Of a DNA stretch of 64,000 nt, positions 51,860-61,979 are shown in pieces. The notes under the pieces were generated by a model. The model did no database searches, was not told the DNA's origin, and worked only from the letters and a program-made list of their open reading frames with translations. Made by a program: the position numbers and the translations under genes. The stretch's first letter is position 1; the number at the start of each line of letters is the position of its first letter. Source of the stretch: Prevotella melaninogenica (GTDB lineage: Bacteria; Bacteroidota; Bacteroidia; Bacteroidales; Bacteroidaceae); the NCBI RefSeq assembly GCF_018127925.1, contig NZ_CP072348.1, forward strand, positions 131,501 through 195,500, read 5' to 3'.

Positions 51860-54526
51860 TTATAAGCTAATTAATTCAATCACTTTATCCACAGCTGATC
51901 TGATACCATCTGCATTCTTACCACCAGCCTGAGCGTAGTGTGGCTGACCGCCACCGCCACCTTGGATGAGTTTAGCAGCCTCGCGAATAATCTTACCAGC
52001 GTTCAGGTCATGATCTTTCACCATGTCATCACTGAGCATGATTGATAAGAGAGGACGATTCTCGTATACAGAGCCGAGTACGCAAACAAGTTTCTCTGGC
52101 AATGCTTCACGTACCTTGAAGACGATGTCCTTGGCAGAAGCTGGGTCGATTGGCAACACAGCCTTTACGACATGCACGCCATTTACGGTCTCAGCATGCT
52201 CAACCATATTCTTTGCAGCACGGCTAACAGCTTGGGCACGGAAGCTCTCAAGCTCCTTCTTAATACTGTCGTTCTCTTCAACAAACTTTGTAAGAACTGC
52301 TTTGAGGTCCTTAGCATTGTTGAACATTGATTTTAAATCACGCAAAGTATCTTCAAGAGCGTAGATGGCATTCTCGCATGTTTCACCTGTCATAGCCTCG
52401 ATACGGCGTACACCTGCTGCTACACTGCTCTCGCCAACAATCTTAAAGAAGCCGATGCGACCTGTTGATGTGGCATGAATACCACCACAGAACTCACAGC
52501 TTGGACCGAAGCGAACAACGCGAACCTTGTCGCCATACTTCTCTCCGAAGAGGGCTACTGCACCCATCTTCTTTGCTTCCTCCATTGGGGTATCACGATG
52601 CTCGTCCATAGGATAATCCTTACGAATCATCTCATTAACGAGTCTCTCTACCTTACGAAGTTCCTCATCGGTAATCTTTTGGAAGTGAGAAACGTCAAAG
52701 CGGAGGGTGTCAGGACTTACGTATGAACCCTTCTGCTCAGCATGCTCGCCGAGAACCTGCTTCAAAGCATAGTCGAGAAGGTGGGTTGCGGTGTGGTTGG
52801 CAGCTGAAGCGTCACGCTTCTCAGTGTCAATACAAGCCATGAAGTCTGCCTCAAGGTTCTTTGGCAATTCCTTAACAATGTGTACACTCTGGTTGTTTTC
52901 ACGCTTGGTATCGATGACATTAATAGTCTCGTCCTCGCTAACAAGTACACCTTGGTCACCTACCTGACCACCCATCTCTCCATAGAAAGGAGTATAATCG
53001 AGAACAAGCTCATAGAAACTGTTCTTCTTCTGAGTCACCTTGCGGTAACGGAGGATGTGGCACTCATATTCTGTATAGTCGTAACCAACAAACTCCTGTT
53101 CGCCTTCACGCAGTACTTCCCAGTCACCATTCTCTACAGCGGCTGCATTGCGAGCACGTGCCTTCTGCTGTTCCATCTCCTCATTGAACTGCTTCTCGTC
53201 AACGGTATATCCGTTCTCTGCGCAGATAAGTTCGGTGAGGTCGAGTGGGAAACCGTAGGTGTCGAAGAGGCGGAAAGCCTCCTTACCATCGAGTTGAGTC
53301 TGACCATGTGCCTTCAGCTCGTCCATTGCACCGTTAAGGAGCATGATACCCTTTTCCAATGTGCGAAGGAATGAGTCTTCCTCTTCCTTCATTACGCGAC
53401 CAATCAACTCACGCTGTGCGGTGAGTTCTGGATATGCAGTACCCATCTCACGTACCAACACGTTGAGCAACTTATACATGAAAGCTTCCTTCTGATCAAG
53501 GAAGGTATAAGCGTAACGAACGGCACGGCGAAGGATTCGACGAATAACGTACCCTGCTTTTGCATTGCTTGGCAACTGACCATCAGCAATAGAGAAAGCA
53601 ACAGCACGAAGGTGGTCGGCTACAACACGCATAGCGATGTCTACCTTCTGCTCGTCATTGACGCCTTCACCATTATCACCCTCTGGGAAGGTGTGGTTAT
53701 ACTTCTTGCCTGAAATCTTCTCAATCTCTGCAATAACTGGTGCAAAGATATCTGTATCGTAGTTAGAGTTCTTGCCCTGCATGAGACGAACGAGACGTTC
53801 AAAGCCCATACCAGTATCGATAACATGCATCTTCAATGGGTCAAGACTGCCGTCTGCCTTACGATTAAACTGCATGAACACGATGTTCCAAATCTCAATA
53901 ACCTGTGGGTGATCCTTGTTTACAAGTTCCTCACCAGGCACCTTTGCCTTCTCTTCCTCTGAACGGAAGTCAATATGAATCTCTGAACAAGGACCACAAG
54001 GACCTGTGTCACCCATCTCCCAGAAGTTATCGTGCTTGTTTCCGTTGACGATATGATTCTTTGGGAAATGCTTCTCCCAGTAGCTTGCTGCCTCATCATC
54101 ACGTGATATTCCCTCTGCCTTATCACCCTCAAAGACGGTTACATAGAGGTCTTTTGGGTCAAGGTGGAGTACGTCTACAAGGTATTCGTATGCGTAATCA
54201 ATTGCTCCTTCTTTAAAATAGTCACCAAAGCTCCAGTTACCTAACATCTCAAACATCGTGTGGTGGCTGAGAGCTGCATCACGACCAACCTCTTCCAAGT
54301 CATTGTGTTTACCACTAACACGCAGACATTTCTGTGAGTCAGTGCGGCGGCGAGGCTCTGGATCCTTTGTTCCGAGGATAATATCTTTCCACTGGTTCAT
54401 ACCAGCATTAGTGAACATCAGCGTAGGGTCGTCCTTGATAACCATAGGGGCAGACGGTACGATAACGTGTCCCTTCGACTCAAAGAATTTCAAGTAAGAG
54501 TCGCGGATTTCGTTTGCTGTCATCAT
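51860..54526 (-). CDS. alaS: alanyl-tRNA synthetase
   Basis: 888-aa class II synthetase that charges tRNA-Ala. Motifs: N-terminal [71 protein letters not shown] and [14 protein letters not shown] in the aminoacylation domain. The editing domain has [16 protein letters not shown] and [20 protein letters not shown] with its zinc ligands. The C-Ala/DHH end is [19 protein letters not shown]. Full length. Start MMTANE or MTANE. A -7 box lies about 44 nt upstream. Confidence 0.97.
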   Translation of the reverse strand: MMTANEIRDSYLKFFESKGHVIVPSAPMVIKDDPTLMFTNAGMNQWKDIILGTKDPEPRRRTDSQKCLRVSGKHNDLEEVGRDAALSHHTMFEMLGNWSFGDYFKEGAIDYAYEYLVDVLHLDPKDLYVTVFEGDKAEGISRDDEAASYWEKHFPKNHIVNGNKHDNFWEMGDTGPCGPCSEIHIDFRSEEEKAKVPGEELVNKDHPQVIEIWNIVFMQFNRKADGSLDPLKMHVIDTGMGFERLVRLMQGKNSNYDTDIFAPVIAEIEKISGKKYNHTFPEGDNGEGVNDEQKVDIAMRVVADHLRAVAFSIADGQLPSNAKAGYVIRRILRRAVRYAYTFLDQKEAFMYKLLNVLVREMGTAYPELTAQRELIGRVMKEEEDSFLRTLEKGIMLLNGAMDELKAHGQTQLDGKEAFRLFDTYGFPLDLTELICAENGYTVDEKQFNEEMEQQKARARNAAAVENGDWEVLREGEQEFVGYDYTEYECHILRYRKVTQKKNSFYELVLDYTPFYGEMGGQVGDQGVLVSEDETINVIDTKRENNQSVHIVKELPKNLEADFMACIDTEKRDASAANHTATHLLDYALKQVLGEHAEQKGSYVSPDTLRFDVSHFQKITDEELRKVERLVNEMIRKDYPMDEHRDTPMEEAKKMGAVALFGEKYGDKVRVVRFGPSCEFCGGIHATSTGRIGFFKIVGESSVAAGVRRIEAMTGETCENAIYALEDTLRDLKSMFNNAKDLKAVLTKFVEENDSIKKELESFRAQAVSRAAKNMVEHAETVNGVHVVKAVLPIDPASAKDIVFKVREALPEKLVCVLGSVYENRPLLSIMLSDDMVKDHDLNAGKIIREAAKLIQGGGGGQPHYAQAGGKNADGIRSAVDKVIELISL

Positions 54527-54569
54527 CTTTATTTTATTTTTAATTCAATTTTTCTACCTAAAAGTGTTG

Positions 54570-54577
54570 CAAAGATA
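54570..54577 (-). promoter_or_regulatory. -7 promoter box for alaS
   Basis: Minus strand TATCTTTG, followed by C, 43 nt before the alaS start. Confidence 0.55.
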
Positions 54578-54704
54578 CTGACTTTTGAGTATTTTTGCAA
54601 ACAATTAGGCTGCTGAATACGTAAAAACTTCTTTTAGAGGTAGACATAGTCTTCCTATTCAGACCTAAGATTGTGTAAATAATTGATATAAAAGTTACTA
54701 AGAC

Positions 54705-55043
54705 ATGGCAGAGAATCCGCGCAAACTGTATTATTCTATCAAGGAAGTGGCACAGCAGATTAACGTTACGGAGAGTCTGTTGCGATACTGGGAAACTGAG
54801 TTTCCACACCTTCGTCCTAAGACGACGGGTAATCGTGTACGCCAATATACGGAGAAAGACATTGAACAGATCAAGGTTATTTACAACCTTGTCAAGGTGC
54901 GTGGCTTTAAGATTGCTGCAGCTCGCAAGATGTTGCAGGAGAATAGAAGTGGTGCTGACAAGAGCCAAAAGGTTATGGAAACCCTCTTCTCTGTGCGCGA
55001 CCAGCTGAAAGAACTTAAGAAGCAGTTAGATGGTTTAGTATAG
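54705..55043 (+). CDS. MerR-family transcriptional regulator
   Basis: 112-aa DNA-binding protein. The winged-helix MerR domain is clear: YYSIKEVAQQINVTESLLRYWETEFPHLRPKTTGNRVRQYTEKDIEQIKVIYNLVKVRGFKIAAARKML. A short C-terminal coiled coil (SVRDQLKELKKQLDGLV) would dimerise it. There is no effector domain or Cys cluster, so it is not a metal sensor. Small MerR proteins like this are common beside alaS in Bacteroidota; targets are unknown. Confidence 0.88.
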   Translation: MAENPRKLYYSIKEVAQQINVTESLLRYWETEFPHLRPKTTGNRVRQYTEKDIEQIKVIYNLVKVRGFKIAAARKMLQENRSGADKSQKVMETLFSVRDQLKELKKQLDGLV

Positions 55044-55144
55044 ACGGCATATCAAGGGGAGATGCCTTCGGAGATAGGTCACACCAATTAGCAGTCATAG
55101 AGAGGACTTTTGTATTCTTATTCCCCCTATTTTATTTTTGTTTT

Positions 55145-55235
55145 TAGTTGCTGTCATTTTTAACATTTGTGATAAAGAGTTTATAATAAGTCACTTATAG
55201 TTCGGTTTGTTGTGAAAGGAGTGACAGCAACTTTT
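55145..55235 (-). repeat. GCTGTCA-ended MITE-like repeat, copy 3
   Basis: Ends TTGCTGTCATTTTTAACATT and GGAGTGACAGCAACTT; inverted relative to 824-916, with which it shares the flank TTTTGTTTTTAG. The remainder of the 55240-55644 gap shows no gene. Confidence 0.65.
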
Positions 55236-55644
55236 AAACCGCCTCCATACAGTTCCCTACTTTATCTTACGTTTCGAGCATGAACTGTTATTCGTCCTCA
55301 GCCTGCCTTATATCACAAACGGATATACTATCCAGTACGAAGGATATTTACTCTGGGATTCGGTCCACAGCTAATAAGATAGCTGAAAAAGATTAGAGAC
55401 GTCTACCGTCTGTGTTTATTTTCAGCTTTAATCACCTTCAAGCCACTGCTTCATGTCTTTGTTTTCCTTTGTGTTACAGTCCAACTCAAACCGTGCCAAC
55501 AGCAAACACGAGGTGTGCTACTGGTAAACACCAAAGAAGAGCATCTGCCAACAGACTATTCTATTAATTCCTTATACTGTTCCAAACTCCTTTTACACCA
55601 GAATTACCCCTTGTAATAAGCAGAAATTACAATTTCCTCCATAA

Positions 55645-56226
55645 TTATAATGCCATAAATTTAAACTTATCTACATAATAAGGCATTTCTTTCTGTGCCC
55701 TATTCATCAGTGACGTCGCTCTTAAGTTCGGATAAAGATATAAAGTGTTTAACAACCATGCTTCAAAGATGAAACTTGTGGTCATTTCAACACTCCTCTC
55801 ATAGCCAGAGACCATTATTGCACCTGTCAGTTTCTTGAACTGCTTAATCTCACTATCATTCATCTTTAAAGTTCTGCAACTTCCAAAATGAACAAACTTT
55901 CCTCTAAAGATTCCTTCATTTTCGTTAGCGAAATCCATCAAACTGCATATCGAGTACTTACCCTTATTATCTGCCCCGGCAAAGGTAATAATACCCTTTT
56001 CGCCATGAAAGCATAAATACACAATAGAAAAATCCTTATATGAAGCCTGCTTTAAATGACTTATATAGTATTTAAAATCTGATGGAGTTGCAACTTGTCT
56101 AAAAGAAAAGTCTATACCACAGGAGTTACTTAAAAACTCTAACATAGGCTTTGCCTGAGAATCATATTTCAAATCATATACACTCTGTTCCCACTCCGTT
56201 TCTAAACAAAAAACTTTATTTACCAT
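55645..56226 (-). CDS. small CHAT/caspase-like protein, 193 aa
   Basis: Cytoplasmic protein without signal peptide. The pattern YKDFSIVYLCFHGEKGIITFAG ... GKFVHFGSCRTLKMND ... LTGAIMVSGYERSVEMTTSFIFEAWLL is that of the caspase/CHAT fold: a core strand ending in His-Gly (about residues 93-94), a second strand ending in G-S-C (Cys about residue 136), then a short strand, G-Y, and a helix. So the His/Cys dyad looks intact. I recognise it as related to an uncharacterised DUF6642-like group, but that assignment is tentative. It stands alone between the MerR gene and cutC, with AT-rich surroundings and no effector partner next to it. Confidence 0.6.
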   Translation of the reverse strand: MVNKVFCLETEWEQSVYDLKYDSQAKPMLEFLSNSCGIDFSFRQVATPSDFKYYISHLKQASYKDFSIVYLCFHGEKGIITFAGADNKGKYSICSLMDFANENEGIFRGKFVHFGSCRTLKMNDSEIKQFKKLTGAIMVSGYERSVEMTTSFIFEAWLLNTLYLYPNLRATSLMNRAQKEMPYYVDKFKFMAL

Positions 56227-56310
56227 ACCTGTTTATTTCGATTGACGAATCTACTATATTTATTTTGTGTCTTCTGCAATATAAGAGATCTGCTACTTAA
56301 TGGCATTACC

Positions 56311-57072
56311 TTACGCCATCATTCTCATCAAAGTATCGATGGTATTCCTCACTCTGCGCTCTGTTGTCAACATAATTGTGTCTTCATCAGCACCCTCAGC
56401 ACCCATATAAACAGAAGGGTTAGAGTAGGTCATGCGACTTGCTTGTGGCTCACGGGCAGAGAAGTGGAAAGCAGGTACGGCTGTTTTTTGGCGTATGCGA
56501 GCAATGTTCTTTTCGTTCACACCACATCCAGCCATGATTTTTATACGACCATTTGCCAACTGGTTTAATCGCTGGAGTAGGGGAATACCCTCCTCGGCAG
56601 TGGGTTGCTGTCCTGAAGTCAGTACTCTATCAAAACCAAGAGAGATGAGCTGTTTCAAGGCTTTCTCTGGTTCACGGCAGCGATCAAAAGCACGATGGAA
56701 GGTAACACTCATTCCTTTTGCGTGAGACATCAGATATTCATTGGATTTCATGTCAATGTCTCCTTCAGCCGTCAGGCAGCCAAAAACAACGCCATCTACC
56801 CCCAAGTCACGACAGAGGTCAATGTCCATTGCCATACGCTGAAGTTCCTGTTCGGTATAAAGGAAGTCGCCACCACGGTTGCGAATAATGACATGTAGGC
56901 GAGTATCAGTCAATACTTCTCTCGCCATTTTTATTTCACCATAAGATGGTGTGGTGCCACCTTCGGGAATACCCATGCAGAGTTCTACACGATTAGCTCC
57001 ACCTTTCTGTGCTTCTATGCAGCTTTCAACGCTATTAGCACATATCTCTATCTCAAAATCAGTTCGGTTCAT
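56311..57072 (-). CDS. cutC: copper homeostasis protein CutC
   Basis: 253-aa TIM-barrel protein. Family marks are FEIEICANSVESCIEAQKGGANRVELCMGIPEGGTTPSYGEI, VIIRNRGGDFLYTEQEL, DGVVFGCLTAEGDID, VTFHRAFDRCREPEKAL, RVLTSGQQPTAEEGI, and IMAGCGVNEKNI. CutC has been linked to copper handling, but its biochemical role is still debated. Downstream of a repeat element that separates it from the transglutaminase gene. Confidence 0.92.
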   Translation of the reverse strand: MNRTDFEIEICANSVESCIEAQKGGANRVELCMGIPEGGTTPSYGEIKMAREVLTDTRLHVIIRNRGGDFLYTEQELQRMAMDIDLCRDLGVDGVVFGCLTAEGDIDMKSNEYLMSHAKGMSVTFHRAFDRCREPEKALKQLISLGFDRVLTSGQQPTAEEGIPLLQRLNQLANGRIKIMAGCGVNEKNIARIRQKTAVPAFHFSAREPQASRMTYSNPSVYMGAEGADEDTIMLTTERRVRNTIDTLMRMMA

Positions 57073-57094
57073 GTTGGATTGTTTGAGGAGTTAA

Positions 57095-57219
57095 AGGAGT
57101 TAAGGAGTGAAAGGGAGTTAAGACAACACTATCTGTTAGTGTGATATATGACCGTTTATTGTCTGATATATTACAGCTATAAAAGTATTGTCTTAACTCC
57201 CTTTCACTCCTTAACTCCT
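57095..57219. repeat. 125-bp element with 32-bp perfect inverted arms
   Basis: Left arm 57095-57126 and right arm 57188-57219 are exact reverse complements (begin AGGAGTTAAGGAGTGAAAG). They enclose 61 nt with no ORF. The arm sequence occurs singly at about 18430 and, degenerate, at about 45119. Confidence 0.85.
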
Positions 57220-57231
57220 ACTTTTCCTTGA

Positions 57232-59829
57232 TTAAAGTTTACTACTTGTTTTAACGAGCTGCTCACCCAATCCGATTGTATATCCTTGAGAAAGGAAGAC
57301 AATACGATTGAAGGTATCAGCGATAATGAATATTGGTAGCTGTTCAGTATTGCGGAGTTTCATCTCTTTCACTATCTCTTGCTGGATGGTTCCATCCTTA
57401 TCAATACCGAAGATAGTCTTCGCAGGGAGGTTAGGGAACTCACCCTTCTGTGCTTGGAACTTCTTAGCTTCCGCCTCGTTCTTGAAGAGTAAGACGAATG
57501 GACGACCCCATTTATCGAGTTTATCCTTCATCTTTTCAATATCATGGAGTGCGTGGTTAGTTGGCTCCTGACCAATACCCAATACGCCGAGGACATAATA
57601 TCCGCGTCCAGTCTGACTTAGGATAGAAACGTTCTGACCGTCTTTATCAAACAAGTCTTCGCTATTGAAGCTACCAATCACCTTCACACCTTCGCTTTCT
57701 TGGCGTACATCGAGTGGGAGAGTGGTCGTTTCGCCTGGTTTAATCTGGAAGAAACGGCTGTGTGCAAGTACACTACCATCTGCCATACGCTGACCAGTCA
57801 CGAGGATGTAGGTACCCTCATCGAGTGTAGCACCATTCTTAAAGGTGTTCGACCAAGTAGCACCGCCACCCATATCTACCTGTCCTTCGTCAAAGTTCAT
57901 CAGCCATGTCTGTCCATAAACAATCTTACTAATGCTGAAATGGCTATAATACTTAGGATCATCGAGGAAGCCGTCAGGAGTGAATGTCAGTACTAATTTA
58001 CCAGTCTTAGCAGTTTGCTGAGCTGCTGCATCAAAGTCAACATCCACCCATTTGCCATCTTGTTTATACTGAATCTTCCATGCCACAGGGTCCATACGAG
58101 CCTCAATACCAAGACTGCGAGCTACATCCACGAAGAAGATATCACGGCTACGACTATCGGTAATACGGCTCTCCCATACGCTTCTTGGGGTCTGTGGAAT
58201 TCTCATCGCACGAGTATCAGGATTCATGCGGATATTCTTTCTAATCCATTCAACCAACAAAGCAGGATTCTTACGGAAACTTGCAGTCTCCTTTGCAAAG
58301 GCTTTCTCAAAGAATTGCTTGAACGGTGTGAGAATCATTTCACTCTCAACACGTGGAGAGAGCTGGCTACTCTTTGCCTTCATGTTATCCTCTAAGATAT
58401 ACATTGGCATGTCACGAAGGTCCTTGTCGCTCAAAGTACTGAGCAACTTTAGTGCACGTTCCTGCTGATTAGCATACTTCTCAACAAATGCCTGAATAGT
58501 CTTCCAATTTCCACGTGCCTTTATAATATAAGGGGTGGCTGCTGGATAGCGATAATCCTTCATTGACTCTGCTGTTGGGAAGGTGGCAATGTAAGCATGA
58601 CGGATAGAATCCTCATAGGTCAAACGACGCGTATTCTCATCCCGCTGTGCCTTGGTAACGGCAGGTAATGTAGTGTTAGAAGCAGGTGGAACGATGTCGA
58701 GATCAGCCTCCTTAGGCATATTTTGCTCGTTATAATCCAGTTTGATGGTGATTGACTTATCCTTTCCAAAGGTAGCTTTAGCAAAGCCAAACTGTCCATC
58801 CTTTGATGCCCAGACAATCATATCACCCTTACCAGCAGAGAGAAAGGTCGTTCCATCAGTACCAGTGTACTTAGACACAGCTGTATAGAACTCGGCATAA
58901 TTATAAATCTTGAAGTCTACCTTTGCGTTGTCAATAGGCTTACCATCCTTGTCAACAATCTTAAAATCAATCTTAGACGTACTGCCATAGTTGTCGATGA
59001 GATTAATCTCGGTGAAGTTATTGGTACGTAGCATCACCTCCTCTGGACCCTCATAATCACCGAAAGCACGTGTGTGCATGAGCATTGCACGTGATGCAGG
59101 TTCGTTAAACCAAGCAAGGTTGAGTACTGGTTCTGGTTCACAAGCACCTAAGAAATACCATTTACCATCCGCCCAAGCTTCTACCCAAGCATGATTGTCG
59201 TCCGTATGTGCCCAGCGAGGAGTATATACCTGACGAGCTGGAATACCGATAGAACGAAGTGCAGCTACCGTAAAGGTGCTCTCTTCTCCACAACGTCCAC
59301 GGCCAGTGCGGATAGACTGTAAAGGTGAAGATGTACGAGCATCTGAAGGCTCGTAGGTAACACGCTCATGGCACCAGTGGTTTACCTCAAGGATAGCCTC
59401 CTTCATGGGAAGCCCTTTTACACGCTCACTAAGTTCACGATAGAAGATAGCACGCGAACTGTCGAGCGGTTCGTTGTTCACACGCATAGGCAGAACGAAA
59501 TGTCTGAAAAGTAATTCTGGAACATCCTTTCCCCATGCCATCGACTTTCTTGTGCGTAAGGCGGTGCGTATATTTTTAAGATGATACGTTGTAGGATAGT
59601 CCGTCGCATCGGCGATAGGCATATAAGCATACAAGAAGCGTAAGGCTTCCTCCTCCTCAGGAGATACCCGAAGTTCCTTTGTATTATAGAACTTCTTTCC
59701 AATAACCTTCATCTTGGCTTGGAATGCATTTTCTACTTTCTGTCTGAAATTAGGGTCTGTTATAAAGTGCTGTGCATAACTTGAAAGGCTGACAGCAGCA
59801 AGAAACAGACTCAATAAGATTTTCTTCAT
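57232..59829 (-). CDS. secreted transglutaminase-domain protein
   Basis: 865-aa exported protein from MKKILLSL (signal peptide ends LSSYAQ). A helical N-terminal region leads to a transglutaminase-like cysteine-protease fold: GRGRCGEESTFTVAALRSIGIPARQVYTPRWAHTDDNHAWVEAWADGKW, with Cys (about residue 195), His and Asp of the triad. C-terminal to it are several beta-sandwich or Ig-like domains (SKIDFKIVDKDGKPIDNAKVDF...), a second helical region and a late thioredoxin-like stretch (GQEPTNHALHDIEKMKDKLDKWGRPFVLLFKN). Likely a periplasmic peptidase or cross-linker. The start is moved 10 codons in, to the signal peptide. Confidence 0.82.
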   Translation of the reverse strand: MKKILLSLFLAAVSLSSYAQHFITDPNFRQKVENAFQAKMKVIGKKFYNTKELRVSPEEEEALRFLYAYMPIADATDYPTTYHLKNIRTALRTRKSMAWGKDVPELLFRHFVLPMRVNNEPLDSSRAIFYRELSERVKGLPMKEAILEVNHWCHERVTYEPSDARTSSPLQSIRTGRGRCGEESTFTVAALRSIGIPARQVYTPRWAHTDDNHAWVEAWADGKWYFLGACEPEPVLNLAWFNEPASRAMLMHTRAFGDYEGPEEVMLRTNNFTEINLIDNYGSTSKIDFKIVDKDGKPIDNAKVDFKIYNYAEFYTAVSKYTGTDGTTFLSAGKGDMIVWASKDGQFGFAKATFGKDKSITIKLDYNEQNMPKEADLDIVPPASNTTLPAVTKAQRDENTRRLTYEDSIRHAYIATFPTAESMKDYRYPAATPYIIKARGNWKTIQAFVEKYANQQERALKLLSTLSDKDLRDMPMYILEDNMKAKSSQLSPRVESEMILTPFKQFFEKAFAKETASFRKNPALLVEWIRKNIRMNPDTRAMRIPQTPRSVWESRITDSRSRDIFFVDVARSLGIEARMDPVAWKIQYKQDGKWVDVDFDAAAQQTAKTGKLVLTFTPDGFLDDPKYYSHFSISKIVYGQTWLMNFDEGQVDMGGGATWSNTFKNGATLDEGTYILVTGQRMADGSVLAHSRFFQIKPGETTTLPLDVRQESEGVKVIGSFNSEDLFDKDGQNVSILSQTGRGYYVLGVLGIGQEPTNHALHDIEKMKDKLDKWGRPFVLLFKNEAEAKKFQAQKGEFPNLPAKTIFGIDKDGTIQQEIVKEMKLRNTEQLPIFIIADTFNRIVFLSQGYTIGLGEQLVKTSSKL

Positions 59830-60093
59830 AGATTTGTTTTTAGTTAATGCGACTTTCATCAGCCGCTAATTTGTGTATGCAATATTCGTAAAAAAAAACA
59901 ATATACGCAAATGTTTTATATAGAAAATGCCTGAAAGCTTGGTCAAAGTGATAGAATAAGGATTTCCTTCCAGTGTACCATATTTTATTCAAGAAGAAGT
60001 AATCAAAATAAAAGTACAGAACGAAAGGGATAGAGCAAGGGACCGTAGCCTACTATTAAAGTATCTTCAATCTTGCCATTTACCTCATTTTAT

Positions 60094-60205
60094 TTTCCTA
60101 CGGTCAGAAGAAAATTTTCCTTTGTGAAAAAAATCTTTCCGACCGTAGGCGCATAAATTTCTCACCGTAGAGAAATTTTCTTCTAACCGTAGGAAAAATT
60201 TAGTA
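60094..60205. repeat. iterated CTACGGTnnGAAGAAAATTTTC palindrome array
   Basis: Repeated CCTACGGTCAGAAG, GACCGTAGG, CACCGTAGAGAAATTTTC and AACCGTAGGAAAAATTT, direct and inverted. Same style as the private arrays in the surface cassettes but with its own motif. The rest of 59830-60300 shows no gene. Confidence 0.65.
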
Positions 60206-60303
60206 GCTTTCTTCCCCCACTAAATTTCTTTCTTTGTAGACCATTTTATCAGTGTTAATGTTGTTTTTCACGCTTTATTACATCAACAATGGGAAATAAA
60301 TAG

Positions 60304-60311
60304 TATCTTTG
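60304..60311 (+). promoter_or_regulatory. -7 promoter box for the C1 peptidase gene
   Basis: TATCTTTG, 50 nt before the start codon at 60362. Confidence 0.55.
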
Positions 60312-60361
60312 TAGAAAATAAGTTTTTAATAACCCTTTACCTTAATATTATTAAGAAAACA

Positions 60362-61765
60362 ATGAGAAAGAAAATGTTTATAGCCTGTGGCTTGCTAAGT
60401 TGTGTGCTTACACTTCAGGCACAGACGAAAGATGGTGGTATTGATGCACAGATGTTGCAGCAGATTCAGAAGTCTGGATTGACTAAGTCTGACCGTGCTT
60501 TATCGAATGCAATCGCCACAAATTCTATTGATGACCTTGCTCGTAACTTCCGTAACTCAGGACCTGTAGATACCTATTTCAGTGTGGAGACACCGAAGCA
60601 GAATATTCAGGACCAGAAAAGTTCTGGTCGTTGCTGGCTCTTTACAGGACTGAATGTGCTGCGTGCTAACTTTGCTCGCCGCCATAAGGATACATTGAGA
60701 GTAGAGTATTCTCATGTTTACCTCTCTTTCTATGACCAGTTAGAGAAGGCAAACTTGATGTTGCAGGGTGTGATAGACAATGCTGGTAAGTCATTAGACG
60801 ACCCACGTGTGCAGTTCTTCTTTAAGAATCCTATCAGTGATGGCGGTACGTTCTGCGGTGTATCTGACTTGGTTGAGAAGTATGGTGTTGTACCAATGGA
60901 AGCCATGCAAGAAACCTATTCAGCTGAAAACACCTCTCGTATGGCAAGGATTGTGTCATCAAAACTACGTGAGTATGGTCTGGAACTGCGTATGATGGTA
61001 GCTGACAAGAAGTCAAAGGCAACTATCAAGGCACGCAAGACAGAGATGTTGGGTAATATCTATCATATACTCTCACTTTCTTTGGGTGAGCCAGTGAAGA
61101 CCTTTACCTTTGCTTTCAAGGATAAGAACGGTAAGCAGATTGGTAAGGCTAAGACCTATACACCACAGGGATTCTATAAGGAGACAGTAGGAGGTCCACT
61201 CAATGGAACCTTTATTATGGCAATGAACGACCCTCGTCGTCCTTACTATAAGACTTACGAGATAGAGTATGACCGTCATACCTACGATGGTCATAACTGG
61301 AAGTATGTGAACCTTCCAATGGAAGATATTGCGAAGATGGCTATAGCTTCGCTGAAAGACTCAACAAAGATGTACACCAGTTATGATGTTGGTAAGCAGC
61401 TCGACCGCAAGCGTGGTTATCTTGACTTGGATAACTATGACTATGGAACACTTTTTGGAACAAGCTTCCCAATGAACAAGGCAGAGCGTATAGCAACCTT
61501 CGATAGTGGTTCAACCCATGCGATGACGCTTACTGCAGTAGACTTAGATGAGAATGGTCAGCCAAAGAAATGGAAGGTAGAGAACTCTTGGAGTGCCTCT
61601 TATGGTCAGAATGGTTACTTGATTATGAGTAATCCTTGGTTCAATGAATACACCTTCCGTCTGGTTGTTGATAATAAGTACGTACCAGAGAATATCATGA
61701 AGGCTGCTCAGCAGAAACCAATAATGGTTGTTCCTGAGGACCCATTGTTCCAAGAGGATATGTAA
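60362..61765 (+). CDS. C1-family aminopeptidase (bleomycin hydrolase-like)
   Basis: 467-aa papain-fold peptidase, unusual in having a signal peptide (MRKKMFIACGLLSCVLTLQAQ), so periplasmic or outer-surface. Active-site motifs: NIQDQKSSGRCWLFTGLN (oxyanion Gln and catalytic Cys, near residue 89), STHAMTLTAVD (His) and VENSWSASYGQNGYL (Asn). The bleomycin hydrolase family forms hexamers and trims N-terminal residues. Own promoter; a hairpin terminator follows at 61817. Confidence 0.9.
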   Translation: MRKKMFIACGLLSCVLTLQAQTKDGGIDAQMLQQIQKSGLTKSDRALSNAIATNSIDDLARNFRNSGPVDTYFSVETPKQNIQDQKSSGRCWLFTGLNVLRANFARRHKDTLRVEYSHVYLSFYDQLEKANLMLQGVIDNAGKSLDDPRVQFFFKNPISDGGTFCGVSDLVEKYGVVPMEAMQETYSAENTSRMARIVSSKLREYGLELRMMVADKKSKATIKARKTEMLGNIYHILSLSLGEPVKTFTFAFKDKNGKQIGKAKTYTPQGFYKETVGGPLNGTFIMAMNDPRRPYYKTYEIEYDRHTYDGHNWKYVNLPMEDIAKMAIASLKDSTKMYTSYDVGKQLDRKRGYLDLDNYDYGTLFGTSFPMNKAERIATFDSGSTHAMTLTAVDLDENGQPKKWKVENSWSASYGQNGYLIMSNPWFNEYTFRLVVDNKYVPENIMKAAQQKPIMVVPEDPLFQEDM

Positions 61766-61767
61766 AG

Positions 61768-61797
61768 ACCTCCCCCGACCCCTCCAAAGGAGGGGAG
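61768..61797 (+). repeat. short GC-rich palindrome
   Basis: ACCTCCCCCGACCCCTCC, AAA, GGAGGGGAG: a divergent relative of the GC-rich repeat family, directly after the peptidase stop. Confidence 0.5.
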
Positions 61798-61816
61798 AAA
61801 AGATAGGATTAGAGAG

Positions 61817-61850
61817 AAATGAGGATGTGTTAATAGGCACATTCTCATTT
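61817..61850 (+). terminator. intrinsic terminator
   Basis: AAATGAGGATGTG and CACATTCTCATTT pair with one mismatch, followed by TTCTTTTATT. Confidence 0.6.
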
Positions 61851-61890
61851 TCTTTTATTACCTTAAGCTCCGAAAATCATGAAAAATACT

Positions 61891-61898
61891 TATCTTTG
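61891..61898 (+). promoter_or_regulatory. -7 promoter box for the phosphatase gene
   Basis: TATCTTTG, about 80 nt before the start at 61980; the longer ORF start at 61908 would leave almost no leader. Confidence 0.5.
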
Positions 61899-61979
61899 TA
61901 GGATCGGATGAAATCACCCTGTGCATTCATGGTGTTTTGGTTTCGTCCTTATAAGAATATAAAACAAATTTATTACGAT

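Noticed and set aside
55044-55644. possible RNA gene in the gap after the MerR gene
   Set aside because: Apart from the MITE-like repeat I see no conserved stem, terminator or promoter box that would support one.
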